A stretch of DNA of 64,000 nucleotides from CAWHHZ01 sp963829355. GTDB lineage: Bacteria > Acidobacteriota > Thermoanaerobaculia > Gp7-AA8 > JAHWKK01. The first letter of the stretch is position 1. Each line of letters opens with the position of its first letter. Where the stretch lies: NCBI GenBank assembly GCA_963829355.1, contig CAWHHZ010000028.1:1-64000 (forward strand). The letters run 5' to 3'. Below, piece after piece: positions 55,578 to 64,000 of this stretch. The translations under genes and the position numbers were made by a program. Under the pieces are notes generated by a model. That model worked only from the letters and a program-made list of their open reading frames with translations. It was not told the DNA's origin and searched no databases.

Positions 55578-56036
55578 ATGAATCGTTCGTTTTCAAGCGC
55601 TCTCATTGCCCTCCTGGCGACCGCCTGCTCGCTCGCTGGAGGCTCACCGGTCTCCTACGAAGTGATCACCGAGCCAGTGGCGTTCCATTTCGACGCCGAT
55701 CCGCAGGACCGCGTACGAATCGGCAATATTGCAGAAGAGCTCGAGCCGTACTTTCCCGACATGTCGTGGCGAATCGGTACGTACGATCCTTCGGGGCGGG
55801 ATGGCATCGTGGTCCTCGTGGAGGAGCGGCAGTTACGAAATCCCAGCGACGGGGAGCTTCGTACGCTCACGGCATTCGTGATCTTTGATCGCGGCCAGCG
55901 ACTCGGTATCGAAGAGTTCGAGAACTGCAGCATCTACCGAGCCGATGGCGACTGCTTCGCCATCAGGCGTATCGTCTCCACGATCAAAACGCTCGTCAAA
56001 GACTCCCGATCAGGGCCCGACGAGATCCGCGTCTGA
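55578..56036 (+). CDS. Hypothetical lipoprotein
   Basis: The 152-residue protein has a lipobox (ALLATACSLAGG) and a compact mixed alpha/beta domain (DADPQDRVRIGNIAEELEPY, TAFVIFDRGQRLGIEEF) with two cysteines. GGAGAAACC precedes the ATG. I do not recognise the family. The UbiD-type gene follows 51 bp later but has its own -10 box. Confidence 0.55.
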   Translation: MNRSFSSALIALLATACSLAGGSPVSYEVITEPVAFHFDADPQDRVRIGNIAEELEPYFPDMSWRIGTYDPSGRDGIVVLVEERQLRNPSDGELRTLTAFVIFDRGQRLGIEEFENCSIYRADGDCFAIRRIVSTIKTLVKDSRSGPDEIRV

Positions 56037-56072
56037 TACGGACGTCCGAACAATCACCGGGAACGCACCACG

Positions 56073-56087
56073 TATACTGGCGGCGAA
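56073..56087 (+). promoter_or_regulatory. -10 box TATACT, leaderless-type start
   Basis: TATACT (56073-56078) ends 9 nt before the ATG of the UbiD-family gene, and no Shine-Dalgarno site is present. Confidence 0.45.
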
Positions 56088-57536
56088 ATGGCCTACAAAG
56101 ACCTCAGAGAGTTTCTCAAGCGACTCGAGAAGGAGGGTGAGCTCGTCCGAATTCGCGAGCGCGTCTCACCGAACCTCGAGATCACCGAGATCACCGACCG
56201 CGTCTCGAAGAAGATCGGTCCTGCCCTTCTCTTCGAAAATGTAGAGGGAACCGGCATTCCGGTCGCGATCAATCTGCTCGGCAGCGAGCGGAGAATGAAG
56301 CTCGCGCTCGAGATCGATGACTGGACGTCGTGGACCGACCGGCTCGACTTCTTTCTCGAGCCGAAAGTGCCGACCGGGATCATGGACAAGATCAAGGCTC
56401 TCCCCGCACTCGGAGAGCTGACTCAGGCGTTTCCGAAGATCGTCACCTCCGGCCCGTGTCAGGAGGTCGTCATCCGAGGCGACGATGTCGATCTGAGCAG
56501 TCTGCCGATTCTGACGTGCTGGCCTGACGATGGCGGTCCGTTCATCACGATGCCGCTCGTCTTCACGAAGGATCCGAAGAGCGGCAGGCGGAACTGCGGG
56601 ATGTACCGGATGCAGGTGTACGACCGCAACACGACCGGAATGCACTGGCAGCTTCACAAGGATGCAGCACGGCAGCACCAGGATGCGGAGTCCGGCAAGC
56701 TGGAGCGCATCCCGGTCAGCGTTGCGATCGGCTGCGAGCCGGTAACGGTCTTTTCCGCGATCTGTCCCCTTCCCCCCGACATCGACGAGATGATGTTCAC
56801 CGGCTTTGCGCGGGGTGAATCGGTGAAGATGGTGAAGTGCATCACGAACGAGCTCGAGGTTCCGGCCAATGCCGAGATCGTCCTCGAGGGCTGGGTGAAT
56901 CCAGCCGAGAGACGTGACGAGGGGCCGTTCGGCGATCACACCGGCTTCTACACGCCCGTCGAACCGTACGCCGTCTTCCACGTCGAGGCGATCACCCGTC
57001 GGAAGAGCCCGATCTACATGACGACAATCGTCGGCAAGCCGCCACAGGAAGATGCACACATGGGCTTCGGGATCGAACGGATGTTCCTCCCGATCATGAA
57101 AAAGCAGTTCCCCGAGATCATCGATATGCACATGCCGGCCGAGGGCGTGTTTCACAATCTGATGATCATCGCGATCAAGAAGCGATATCCGGGGCACGCC
57201 CGAAAGATCATGCACGGGATCTGGGGTCTCGGACAGGCGATGTTCACAAAGACCATCCTCGTCATCGATGAGCACATCGACCCGCACGATATCCGGACGG
57301 TGGCATGGTATGCGCTGAACAATATCGACCCGGAGCGGGACGTCGAGATGGTCATGGGACCGATCGACGTTCTCGATCACTCCTCCCGTGCATTTGGCTA
57401 CGGCAGCCATATGGGAATCGATGGAACGAAGAAGCTGCCCGAAGAGGGCCATCACCGCTTCTGGCCGGATGAGATCGAGATGTCTGACGAGGTGAAACAG
57501 AGAGTGGACCAGATCTGGAAGAAGCTGGGTTTGTGA
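56088..57536 (+). CDS. UbiD family prenylated-FMN-dependent decarboxylase
   Basis: The 482-residue protein is full length for the UbiD family: YKDLREFLKRLEKEGELVRI at the start, GPALLFENVEGTGIPVAINL, LPILTCWPDDGGPFITMPL, MYRMQVYDRNTTGMHWQLHK with the Mn/prFMN site, and EGPFGDHTGFYTP with the catalytic acids. Such enzymes decarboxylate aromatic or polyprenyl-aromatic acids and need prFMN made by UbiX. With a menaquinone-type SDH nearby, a role in quinone synthesis is plausible, but the substrate cannot be assigned. Confidence 0.9.
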   Translation: MAYKDLREFLKRLEKEGELVRIRERVSPNLEITEITDRVSKKIGPALLFENVEGTGIPVAINLLGSERRMKLALEIDDWTSWTDRLDFFLEPKVPTGIMDKIKALPALGELTQAFPKIVTSGPCQEVVIRGDDVDLSSLPILTCWPDDGGPFITMPLVFTKDPKSGRRNCGMYRMQVYDRNTTGMHWQLHKDAARQHQDAESGKLERIPVSVAIGCEPVTVFSAICPLPPDIDEMMFTGFARGESVKMVKCITNELEVPANAEIVLEGWVNPAERRDEGPFGDHTGFYTPVEPYAVFHVEAITRRKSPIYMTTIVGKPPQEDAHMGFGIERMFLPIMKKQFPEIIDMHMPAEGVFHNLMIIAIKKRYPGHARKIMHGIWGLGQAMFTKTILVIDEHIDPHDIRTVAWYALNNIDPERDVEMVMGPIDVLDHSSRAFGYGSHMGIDGTKKLPEEGHHRFWPDEIEMSDEVKQRVDQIWKKLGL

Positions 57537-57544
57537 AGAGAAGC

Positions 57545-57677
57545 TACGTGGGGTTCCATGCTTCCGCCTCGACTCGCGTGGCGCTCCAGCGCCTCGCAAG
57601 CTGCTTGCTCAACTTTCGTACCTGCGGAGGGCTGGAGCCCTCCGCGAGTCGGTTCTGGAGAGCCGACCCCCACTACC
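57545..57677. repeat. Palindromic repeat R4, diverged copy
   Basis: CGACTCGCGTGGCGCTCCAG, then CGCCTCGC, and later GCGGAGGGCTGGAGCCCTCC, then GCGAGTCGGTTCTGGAGAGC. Both arms are inverted relative to each other. Confidence 0.7.
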
Positions 57678-57709
57678 TGCGACCAACGACTAAGGACTAA
57701 CGACTCTCC

Positions 57710-58858
57710 ATGAAAATCACTCTCCTTTTCTCGCGCCTGAAATCGCTCTCTCTCGAGACGGGATACGGACTCGAACAATCGAGACGGCTCCTCGAGCGCC
57801 AGACGGGCTTTGCGGCGCTTGTCGACTTCGGGGCCAGCGACGGCGCAAAGGAGACACTCGCCTCGGTCGAGACCGATCTCGTCCTCGTGCTCACCGATCC
57901 CCTCGCGATCGTCTCTCCCAATATGATCGAGACGCTCGCGCGGGCACTCGACAATCACGACGAGTGTGTCGCCGCGGTTCCGACGACGAACATCACGACG
58001 AGTGCGCCCCAGCGTCGTGACGTGCCGCCGTCGTTTCTGACTCTCGGACAGTTCGAGCGCCGCTTTCACGATCTGGAAACGACGCCGACAGTGGTCGACT
58101 GGGCCGACGCCGATCCCGGGCTCTATCTCGCCCGTACGAGCGCTTTGCGTGAGGATATCTCGCCGCTGGCTCGAGCGCTCGAGCACCGCAAGGTGGTGAT
58201 TGCGGAAGAGGCATTTTTGTTCCGGTACGCGCCGCAGAGGCGGATGCCGCGCCTCGACCTGCTGGAGCTCGTTCCGTCCGAAGCGAAGTCGATCCTCGAG
58301 ATCGGTTGTGGCGAGGGCATTCTCGGAGAACAACTCCGCAACCGGCAGGAAGCGCGCGTGGTCGGCATCGAGATCGACGAGGAGGCCGCGGCTGCCGCCC
58401 GCAACAGGCTGGACAAGGTTCATGCGGGAGATGCGCGTGAAGTCATCCGCGAGATCGACGAGCGCTTCGAATGGATCGTTGGTGGCGACGTGCTCGAGCA
58501 CATGGCCGATCCGTGGGAGTTCCTCCGGGAGCTGAAGCGAGTCGCCGAGCCTGGTGGAAGGCTCCTCCTCAGCATTCCGAACATCGCCGCCTGGCCCGTG
58601 GTGGCCGAGCTTCTTCGCGGGCGCTTCGACTATCTCTACGCCGGACACCTCTCTGCCGGACATCTTCGATTCTTCACGAAGAAGACGATCGAAGACACCA
58701 TCTCGATGGGAACCTGGAGCGTGGAGTGGATCCGGCCGCAGCCGGACATCGCGCCGGACGAACGCGAAGAGCTGTTTGCCAAACTCGACCGCGGCGGCAT
58801 CGCCTACTCGCGCGAGGACCTCTCAGTTCCCGGCTGGTACGTCCTGGCCAGGAACTAA
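57710..58858 (+). CDS. SAM-dependent methyltransferase with an N-terminal glycosyltransferase-like region
   Basis: Residues 1-170 resemble the Rossmann part of a family-2-like glycosyltransferase (FAALVDFGASDGA, then TDLVLVLTDPLAIVSPNMIE and PGLYLARTSALRED). They lack an obvious DxD. Residues 185-382 are a class I methyltransferase: ILEIGCGEGILGEQL (motif I), VVGIEIDEEAAAAARN, VGGDVLEHMADPWEFLRELK and GGRLLLSIPNIA. It likely methylates a small molecule or glycan. No SAM-acceptor context is visible; the gene stands alone between repeats. Confidence 0.75.
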   Translation: MKITLLFSRLKSLSLETGYGLEQSRRLLERQTGFAALVDFGASDGAKETLASVETDLVLVLTDPLAIVSPNMIETLARALDNHDECVAAVPTTNITTSAPQRRDVPPSFLTLGQFERRFHDLETTPTVVDWADADPGLYLARTSALREDISPLARALEHRKVVIAEEAFLFRYAPQRRMPRLDLLELVPSEAKSILEIGCGEGILGEQLRNRQEARVVGIEIDEEAAAAARNRLDKVHAGDAREVIREIDERFEWIVGGDVLEHMADPWEFLRELKRVAEPGGRLLLSIPNIAAWPVVAELLRGRFDYLYAGHLSAGHLRFFTKKTIEDTISMGTWSVEWIRPQPDIAPDEREELFAKLDRGGIAYSREDLSVPGWYVLARN

Positions 58859-58862
58859 AGCT

Positions 58863-59012
58863 GTCATCCTGAGCGGCCGGAGCGAAGCGGAGGACGGTCG
58901 AAGGATCGGGGTACGGCCCGACTCTCACGACCGAAGGACCCGACAGTCAGGACGTACCCCGATCCTTCGCTGCGCTCAGAGGCTGTGAAAGAATCCAGCC
59001 TCTCAGGATGAC
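58863..59012. repeat. Palindromic repeat R2, copy 3 with internal insertion
   Basis: GTCATCCTGAGCGGCCGGAG opens and CTCTCAGGATGAC closes it. A 24-bp stretch (AGGCTGTGAAAGAATCCAGC) sits inside the last arm, itself an imperfect palindrome. Confidence 0.85.
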
Positions 59013-59025
59013 ACTGTGCTCCAGC

Positions 59026-59562
59026 TCAGAGCTTCAGCACGAGCTTCGTCATGTCGTGCTGCTCTCCCTCCGGATCGGTGCCGTAACCCGGAATCACGAA
59101 CTTGTCGAAGCCGAGCTCGCTGAGGGTCTTGACCGCGTCCGCTTCGACGTCTGAGATCAGCATACAGGTCAGATGTCGCAATCCGTTCTCGCGTGCGATG
59201 TCGATGAACAGACTGACGAGGCTCGTCCCGAGTCCGAGTCCCCGGTATTGCGGATCGAGCAGCCACTTGATCCGTCCGACCCGACGGAGCGGACCACCTT
59301 CTCGGCGATGAAGGGTCGCGTCAGCGACGATCTTCGTGCCGTCGAAGGCAAGAAGCGGAAGCGCCTTCGAGTAGTCGAGATTCTCGGCCCACTTCTCGAC
59401 CGTCTGACGCTTCTCGATCGGGGCCCACGCGAATCTCCGGGACTCCAGCGGAAGCGATCGGAAGAACTCGTGGAGAGCATCGACATCGTTCTCTGCAAAG
59501 GGTCTGATCAGGACTCGGCGTCCGTCCCGGAGAGCCGCCTCCTGAGGATAACGATGAGGCAT
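59026..59562 (-). CDS. GNAT family N-acetyltransferase
   Basis: The 178-residue protein has the GNAT fold: LIRPFAENDVDALHEFFRSL at the start, the acetyl-CoA loop QYRGLGLGTSLVSLFIDIA (QxxGxG/A-like) and a final strand (KLVLKL). AGGAGA lies before the ATG at 59562. The substrate is unknown. It is a different protein from the GNAT fragment at 29468. Confidence 0.8.
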   Translation of the reverse strand: MPHRYPQEAALRDGRRVLIRPFAENDVDALHEFFRSLPLESRRFAWAPIEKRQTVEKWAENLDYSKALPLLAFDGTKIVADATLHRREGGPLRRVGRIKWLLDPQYRGLGLGTSLVSLFIDIARENGLRHLTCMLISDVEADAVKTLSELGFDKFVIPGYGTDPEGEQHDMTKLVLKL

Positions 59563-59711
59563 GGAAGATTCTCCTGTCTGGGTTCCGGCCGTGCGGCTGG
59601 CCGGTCCCTCGGAAGATATCAGAAATCGGCGGCGATGAGTGCAGGAGATCGAGCTCCGCAGCCTTGCCTGGGCATGGGTGACAGAACTGCCGGGCGAGGA
59701 CCCTGGTGGAC

Positions 59712-59724
59712 TATGATCCTGATC
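59712..59724 (+). promoter_or_regulatory. -10 box TATGAT, leaderless-type start
   Basis: TATGAT (59712-59717) ends 7 nt before the ATG at 59725, favouring that start over the ATG at 59713 inside the box. Confidence 0.4.
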
Positions 59725-61428
59725 ATGAACTCGACCGCATCCGACCTCGGTAGCCGCCGCAAGCATCTCGAACAGCTTCTGCACGATCACTGGGAGTGGA
59801 ACCTCGAGACTCAGCCCGAGTTTGCCTCCTATCTCGGAGACAAGCGCTGGAACGATCAGCTCACTGACTTCTCCCTCGACGCGATTCATGCCCGACTCGA
59901 CCGGACGAAGGCATGGCTGCGCGAGTTCGAGTCACTCGATCTGACTGGTTTCACGGCGCAGGAAGTTCTGAGCGTCCGTCTGATGATCGAGGAGCTCTCC
60001 AATGACATCGATGACGAACAGTGGGAATGGTGGCTCATGCCGCTCAGTCAGATGGACGGGGTGCATCTCGACATTCCACAGCTCATCTCGTTCTTCTCCT
60101 ATGAATCGCCAAAGGACTACGACGATCTCGTCACCCGATACAAGAAGGTGCCTCGCCAGATCGAGCAGGTCATAGCACTCATGGAGCGTGGACTCGAGAA
60201 GACCCTGGTGCAGCCCGCCTACATCATGGAGATCGTCGCCGGACAGATCGAGAATCTCGCTGCAGAGGCGCCGGACGAGAGCGCATTCGCACAACCGCTC
60301 GCCAACCCTCCCGACTCGATCGACGAGGGGGAGATCATTCGAATCCGCGAGAACATGATGGGCGCCATCAGCGAGCACATCCTCCCCGCCTACTCTCGTC
60401 TCGCCGCATGGATCCGCCAGCACTACGTCCCGCACGGGCGCAGCGAACCAGGGATCTGGTCACTGCCAGACGGGCTCGAGCGTTACCGCAACAGAATCGC
60501 GCGATCCACCACGCTCGAGCTCGACCCGCAGAAGATTCACGAGCTCGGGCAGCGGGAGGTCGCTCGAATCGAAAAGGAAATGCTCACGATCGCACGGAGC
60601 GAGGGCTTCGAGTCGATCGGCGATTACGATCGCTCGCTCGATTCGGACCCGTCGATCAAAGCAGGAACGCGACAGCACATCATCGATATCTATCAGCGAT
60701 GTACGGATCAGATGTACAGGAAGCTTCCCGCGCTCTTCGGAAGACTCCCGAAGGCGGGACTCGAGATCCGGCAGGTCGAGGTCTGGAGGGAAGCGAACGA
60801 AGCCTCAGCCTCTTACTACACCCCCGCTCCCGATGGTTCCCGCCCAGGGCGCGTGATGGTCAACACGCACGATGCCGAGAACCGCAAGGTCATCACTATG
60901 GAGTCGACTGCCTACCACGAAGGAGTCCCCGGCCATCACATGCAGCTCGCCATCCAGCAGGAGCTGACGGAGCTGCCACGATTCCGGCAGGAAGGCGGTC
61001 ACAACGCTTATGTCGAAGGTTGGGCACTGTACTCCGAAAAGCTCGGCAAGGAGCTCGGATTTTTCGAGGTTCCCGCGTCCGACTACGGACGCCTCCAGGA
61101 CGAGATGCTTCGTGCCATCCGTCTGGTCGTCGATACCGGCGTGCACGCTATGCGGTGGACCCGCCAGCAGATCGTGGACTACTTCCGTGATCACTCCGCC
61201 CTCGACGAATTCGAGATCCAGACCGAAGCGGACCGCTACATCGTCTGGCCCGCTCAGGCGCTCGGCTACAAGATCGGACAGCTCGAGATCACCGAACTAC
61301 GCGAACGAGCGACGCAGCGCCTCGGTGATCGTTTCGACATCCGTTCGTTCCACGACATCGTCCTCGGCTCCGGTTCACTGCCACTGAACGTCCTCGAGGA
61401 AGTCGTGGATGACTGGCTGTCATCCTGA
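59725..61428 (+). CDS. DUF885 family putative metallopeptidase
   Basis: The 567-residue helical protein belongs to DUF885: NLETQPEFASYLGDKRWND near the start, SIDEGEIIRIRENMM, and the motif YHEGVPGHHMQLA (HExxPGHH) near residue 397, then AYVEGWALYSEKLGKELGF. The zinc-type motif suggests peptidase activity; the family remains poorly characterised. No signal peptide is present. The stop TGA lies inside repeat R2 (CTGTCATCCTGA), so the last codons (LSS) come from the repeat. Confidence 0.8.
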   Translation: MNSTASDLGSRRKHLEQLLHDHWEWNLETQPEFASYLGDKRWNDQLTDFSLDAIHARLDRTKAWLREFESLDLTGFTAQEVLSVRLMIEELSNDIDDEQWEWWLMPLSQMDGVHLDIPQLISFFSYESPKDYDDLVTRYKKVPRQIEQVIALMERGLEKTLVQPAYIMEIVAGQIENLAAEAPDESAFAQPLANPPDSIDEGEIIRIRENMMGAISEHILPAYSRLAAWIRQHYVPHGRSEPGIWSLPDGLERYRNRIARSTTLELDPQKIHELGQREVARIEKEMLTIARSEGFESIGDYDRSLDSDPSIKAGTRQHIIDIYQRCTDQMYRKLPALFGRLPKAGLEIRQVEVWREANEASASYYTPAPDGSRPGRVMVNTHDAENRKVITMESTAYHEGVPGHHMQLAIQQELTELPRFRQEGGHNAYVEGWALYSEKLGKELGFFEVPASDYGRLQDEMLRAIRLVVDTGVHAMRWTRQQIVDYFRDHSALDEFEIQTEADRYIVWPAQALGYKIGQLEITELRERATQRLGDRFDIRSFHDIVLGSGSLPLNVLEEVVDDWLSS

Positions 61429-61539
61429 GCGCAGCGAAGGATCGCGTACGTCCTGACTGTCGCGTACTTCGGTCCTCAGAGTCGGACCGTACCAGATCCT
61501 TCGACCGTCCTCCGCTGCGCTCCGGCGGCTCAGGATGAC
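61419..61539. repeat. Palindromic repeat R2, copy 4, supplying a stop codon
   Basis: GTCATCCTGAGCGCAGCGAA to GGCTCAGGATGAC. Its first bases encode the end and stop of the DUF885 gene. A short tandem run of TTTGAACCC-like units (61553-61600) follows. Confidence 0.85.
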
Positions 61540-61633
61540 TTGCGCGCCGCCTTTGAACCTTTGAACTCTGAACTCCTGAACCCTTGAACCCTTGAGCTCC
61601 CCCCTCTGTTAGACTGCTCCGCGGTGGATCTCC

Positions 61634-63894
61634 ATGTCGGAAGCAGCGACGATTCCAGATGAGCGCAACTCCGGCGAGCCGGACGGTGGCGGACTGCTCC
61701 GCCTGATCCTACGCAGCAGCACCGTCCGCCTCTCACTCGTCGCCCTCGCGATCTTCGCCATCCTCTACTCGATTCCGGCTGTCCCGCTCCGGTTCCGTCA
61801 GGCGCTCTCGACGAACGTCGGACCGGTCCTGTTCCTGGTATTCGCGGTAGTCTCATGCTGGAAGGACTCCGGAAAGGGCTCGGATCGCCGGTCCGTCTCG
61901 TTCTGGCGGATCATGGGGCTGGCATTCCTGTTCTGGCTGGTCGTCCGAGCCGTACTTCCATACACCAAGCCTTTCTTTCCGCTCATCAGCAGTCTCACAT
62001 CCGACATCGTCTATGCGCTCTACTACCTGACGATGATTCTCGCGATCGAGATTCGCCCGCATCTCCACAGAGAGGAGCCCGCCTCCGGTGTCGAACGGTC
62101 ACTCATCTGGCCGGCGGTTTCTCTCTTCGTTCTCGGACTCTTCGCCTACTTCGTTTTCATTCCCCTGTCGGTCAGTCCTCAGCAGTACGCGACGGCAGTT
62201 CCGTCGATGTACTTTTTCCTGGCGCTCGATCTCTACATCGGAATCCGCCTTCTCGCTCCGGCGCTGCGCGTGAGCTCTCCAGGGTGGAGAGTGGCCTACG
62301 GGGGGCTGGCAGCCGCGATGTTCGGCTTTGCTCTCGGGGATCTGATCGAGCTGCTGCAGTATCGAAAGGCTCTCGATCTCGATCTGGGCGGGCCCTCGGA
62401 TCTGGTATGGCTCGTTCCGTTTCTGGGCGTCATCATCGCCGGAAGGACACAGGTGCGTCTACCCGGGCGGCCGGAGAGCTACGAGGAGCTTTTCGGTCCG
62501 CAGCAGCAGTTGATCGTCCTCGCGTTCGTCCTTCCCGTCATTCACTTCATCGGGTACGGTCTGGAGATCTTTGAATCGGCCGGTCAGGACCTGCGGGAGG
62601 TGGTCACACTCTTCTGGCTCCTGCTGCTCGGTTCGCTGGCGTTTACGCAGCAGATCCTGCTCCAGAGGCGCACGCGCAGGCTCGCCCTCGAAACCCATGA
62701 GGCCACCGAAGCGCTCCGGCAGAGCGAGCGCACCGTGAGGCTCATGACCGACAGGCAAAAGCCGTTGAAGCGCAGCGCCAGTCGGAAATCAACTTTTCCC
62801 GCGTGTTCAACGCCAGTCCTGATCCGATGATGATTTTCACACGAGATCGACGGAGGGTCGTGGAGGTCAATGAGTCCTTCGAGCGATTCTGGGGAGGCCG
62901 ATCGCTCGAGAACCGTACATCACTCCATCGATCAGTTGTCACTTCTGCATCCACGAGATCTCCATAGTCTCCTCGATTCCACCGACGAGTCCCGCAGTGT
63001 GCACGATTTCCCCGCCCACATCCAGACCTCCTCCGGGGAAGTGCGCCAGTGTCTGCTGGCCGTCGAGGCGATCGAGTTCAGCGGAGAGTCGAGCGTGATT
63101 CTGGCCGTTCGCGACGTGACCGAGCAGATCGAGCTGGAGGGCGTTCCGCGACTCACTGATCGAGCAACTCGAGGCGAAGAACGCCGAGCTGGAGAGGTTC
63201 TCCTACACAGTGTCGCACGACCTGAAGAGCCCGCTCATCACCATCCGTGGATTCCTCGGGTTTCTCGAGGAGGATATCGAAAAGGGGAATCGCGATCGTC
63301 TTCACGACGATCTCAAACGGATCAAGGACGCGACCACTCGCATGCAACGCCTGCTCGACGAACTGCTCGAGCTTTCGCGGGTCGGCCGGATCGTGAACGA
63401 TCCCGAGCCCTCTCTCTCTCGGATCTCCTCAGGGAAGCGCTCGAGCTGTTGCAGGGCCGTACCGACAAGCGCAACATCAGCGTCGAGATCGATCGCCCCG
63501 ACGAGATGCCCGCGATTTTCGGCGATCCGGTCCGAATCCTCGAAGTCTTCCAGAACCTGCTGGAGAATGCCATCAAGTTCATGGGGGACGAGCCCCACCC
63601 CACCATCCGTGTCACCTGGGAGAACATGGCGGGTGACGATCTCGTCCGGGTGCGAATCCAAGACAACGGTATCGGCATCGATCCCCGCTTTCATAAGAAA
63701 ATATTCGGTCTGTTCGAACAGCTTCATCCCGACGGGAGCGGTACCGGTATCGGCCTCGCGCTCGTCCGGAGAATCGTCGAGCTCCACGGCGGAGAGATTC
63801 GCGTAGAATCAGAGGGCGCCGGTCGAGGATCGGCTTTCACACTCACGCTTCCGCTCGCTCCGGATGCGGCGACAGCAAGGAGAGGACGGGGTGA
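61634..63894 (+). CDS. Membrane sensor histidine kinase (several frameshifts)
   Basis: Residues 1-370 hold 9-10 membrane segments (RLSLVALAIFAILYSIPAV onward). A coiled linker follows (LALETHEATEALRQSE), then in shifted frames a PAS domain (FNASPDPMMIFTRD, VVEVNESFERFWG, SSVILAVRDVTEQ). HisKA comes next with YTVSHDLKSPLITIRGFLGF, and HATPase_c with LLENAIKFMGD, then IQDNGIGIDP and GTGIGLALVRRIVE. At least four indels lie between 62740 and 63440. The likely end (TGA at 63892) overlaps the GTG of the response-regulator gene. The ligand is unknown. Confidence 0.78.
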
Positions 63895-64000
63895 ACCACA
63901 GACGAAGTCGGCCGCAGAGAATCCTGATGATCGAGGACAACCTCGATCACGCCGAACTGATCCGCAGAACTCTCGAGAGCGGTGAGCTCTCCTGCGAGAT
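63891..64000 (+). CDS. Response regulator receiver protein, N-terminus only (cut by window end)
   Basis: The first 36 codons read a receiver domain: RILMIEDNLDHAELIRRTLE with the acidic ED pair. AAGGAGAGG lies before the GTG at 63891. It overlaps the kinase stop, so the pair is a two-component system. The short, stand-alone type near phytochrome-like kinases (Rcp1-like) fits best. Confidence 0.75.
   Translation, partial: MNHRRSRPQRILMIEDNLDHAELIRRTLESGELSCE

Noticed and set aside
56166..57599. 477-codon minus-strand frame opposite the UbiD gene
   Set aside because: The plus strand is a full-length UbiD family protein; the antisense frame shows no family and its codon pattern mirrors the real gene.
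57452..58663. 403-codon minus-strand frame opposite the methyltransferase fusion
   Set aside because: The plus strand shows SAM motif I and acidic post-I motifs; the minus frame has none.
61553..61600. TTTGAACCC-like short tandem units as an iteron origin
   Set aside because: Units are irregular, few, and no replication gene is near.

Overview
The window is about 60% GC, Gram-negative chromosomal DNA. Signals for Gram-negative cell structure are an Omp85-type barrel, many lipobox lipoproteins, a TonB-domain protein and a LolC/E permease. Co-occurrence of two DUF4388 proteins, an OmpR-winged-helix/TPR regulator, a Ser/Thr kinase with a membrane tail, ScyD/ScyE-type and DUF885 proteins, an M2 (ACE-like) peptidase and a menaquinone-type succinate dehydrogenase suggests Acidobacteriota, possibly Thermoanaerobaculia-like. 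That placement is inference. No rRNA, tRNA, CRISPR array or complete insertion sequence was seen.

Layout. 0-7 kb: membrane M48 peptidase, ferritin-like protein, transglutaminase, PilZ protein and a protease/propeller/Omp85 fusion. 7-16.8 kb: DUF4388 protein divergent from methylmalonyl-CoA mutase, then carA and a LolC/E permease (both heavily frameshifted), glutamate racemase, a hydrolase and a GT-C glycosyltransferase. 17-28.9 kb: signalling and secreted proteins. 29.0-31.1 kb: a mosaic of truncated genes on both strands. 31.1-34.6 kb: a chemotaxis-type hybrid histidine kinase. 34.8-42 kb: accessory region with a DUF4143 ATPase, HepT/MntA and Phd/Doc-type modules, a TetR-RIC-DUF6448 cluster, a transposase remnant and many palindromic repeats. 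42-64 kb: TonB lipoprotein, AlkA-type glycosylase, an M2 peptidase/rhodanese/lipoprotein operon, aminotransferase, lytic transglycosylase, sdhCAB, GH15, UbiD, a methyltransferase fusion, DUF885 and a sensor kinase running into a response regulator cut by the window end.

The most interesting locus is the rhodanese lipoprotein at 46633-47136. Its frame is interrupted only by a UGA exactly where the catalytic cysteine of the rhodanese loop should be. The frame then continues through a well-formed rhodanese C-terminus, and a perfect 7-bp hairpin with a GG-starting loop lies 21 nt after the UGA, in the bacterial SECIS position. It is a candidate selenoprotein.

Two cautions apply. Many genes carry single-base frameshifts (one is clearly a C-run indel), so much of the apparent decay is probably consensus error. 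The fragment mosaic near 30 kb could be a misassembly. Several genes start 6-10 nt after a TANNNT box without a Shine-Dalgarno sequence, suggesting leaderless transcripts.
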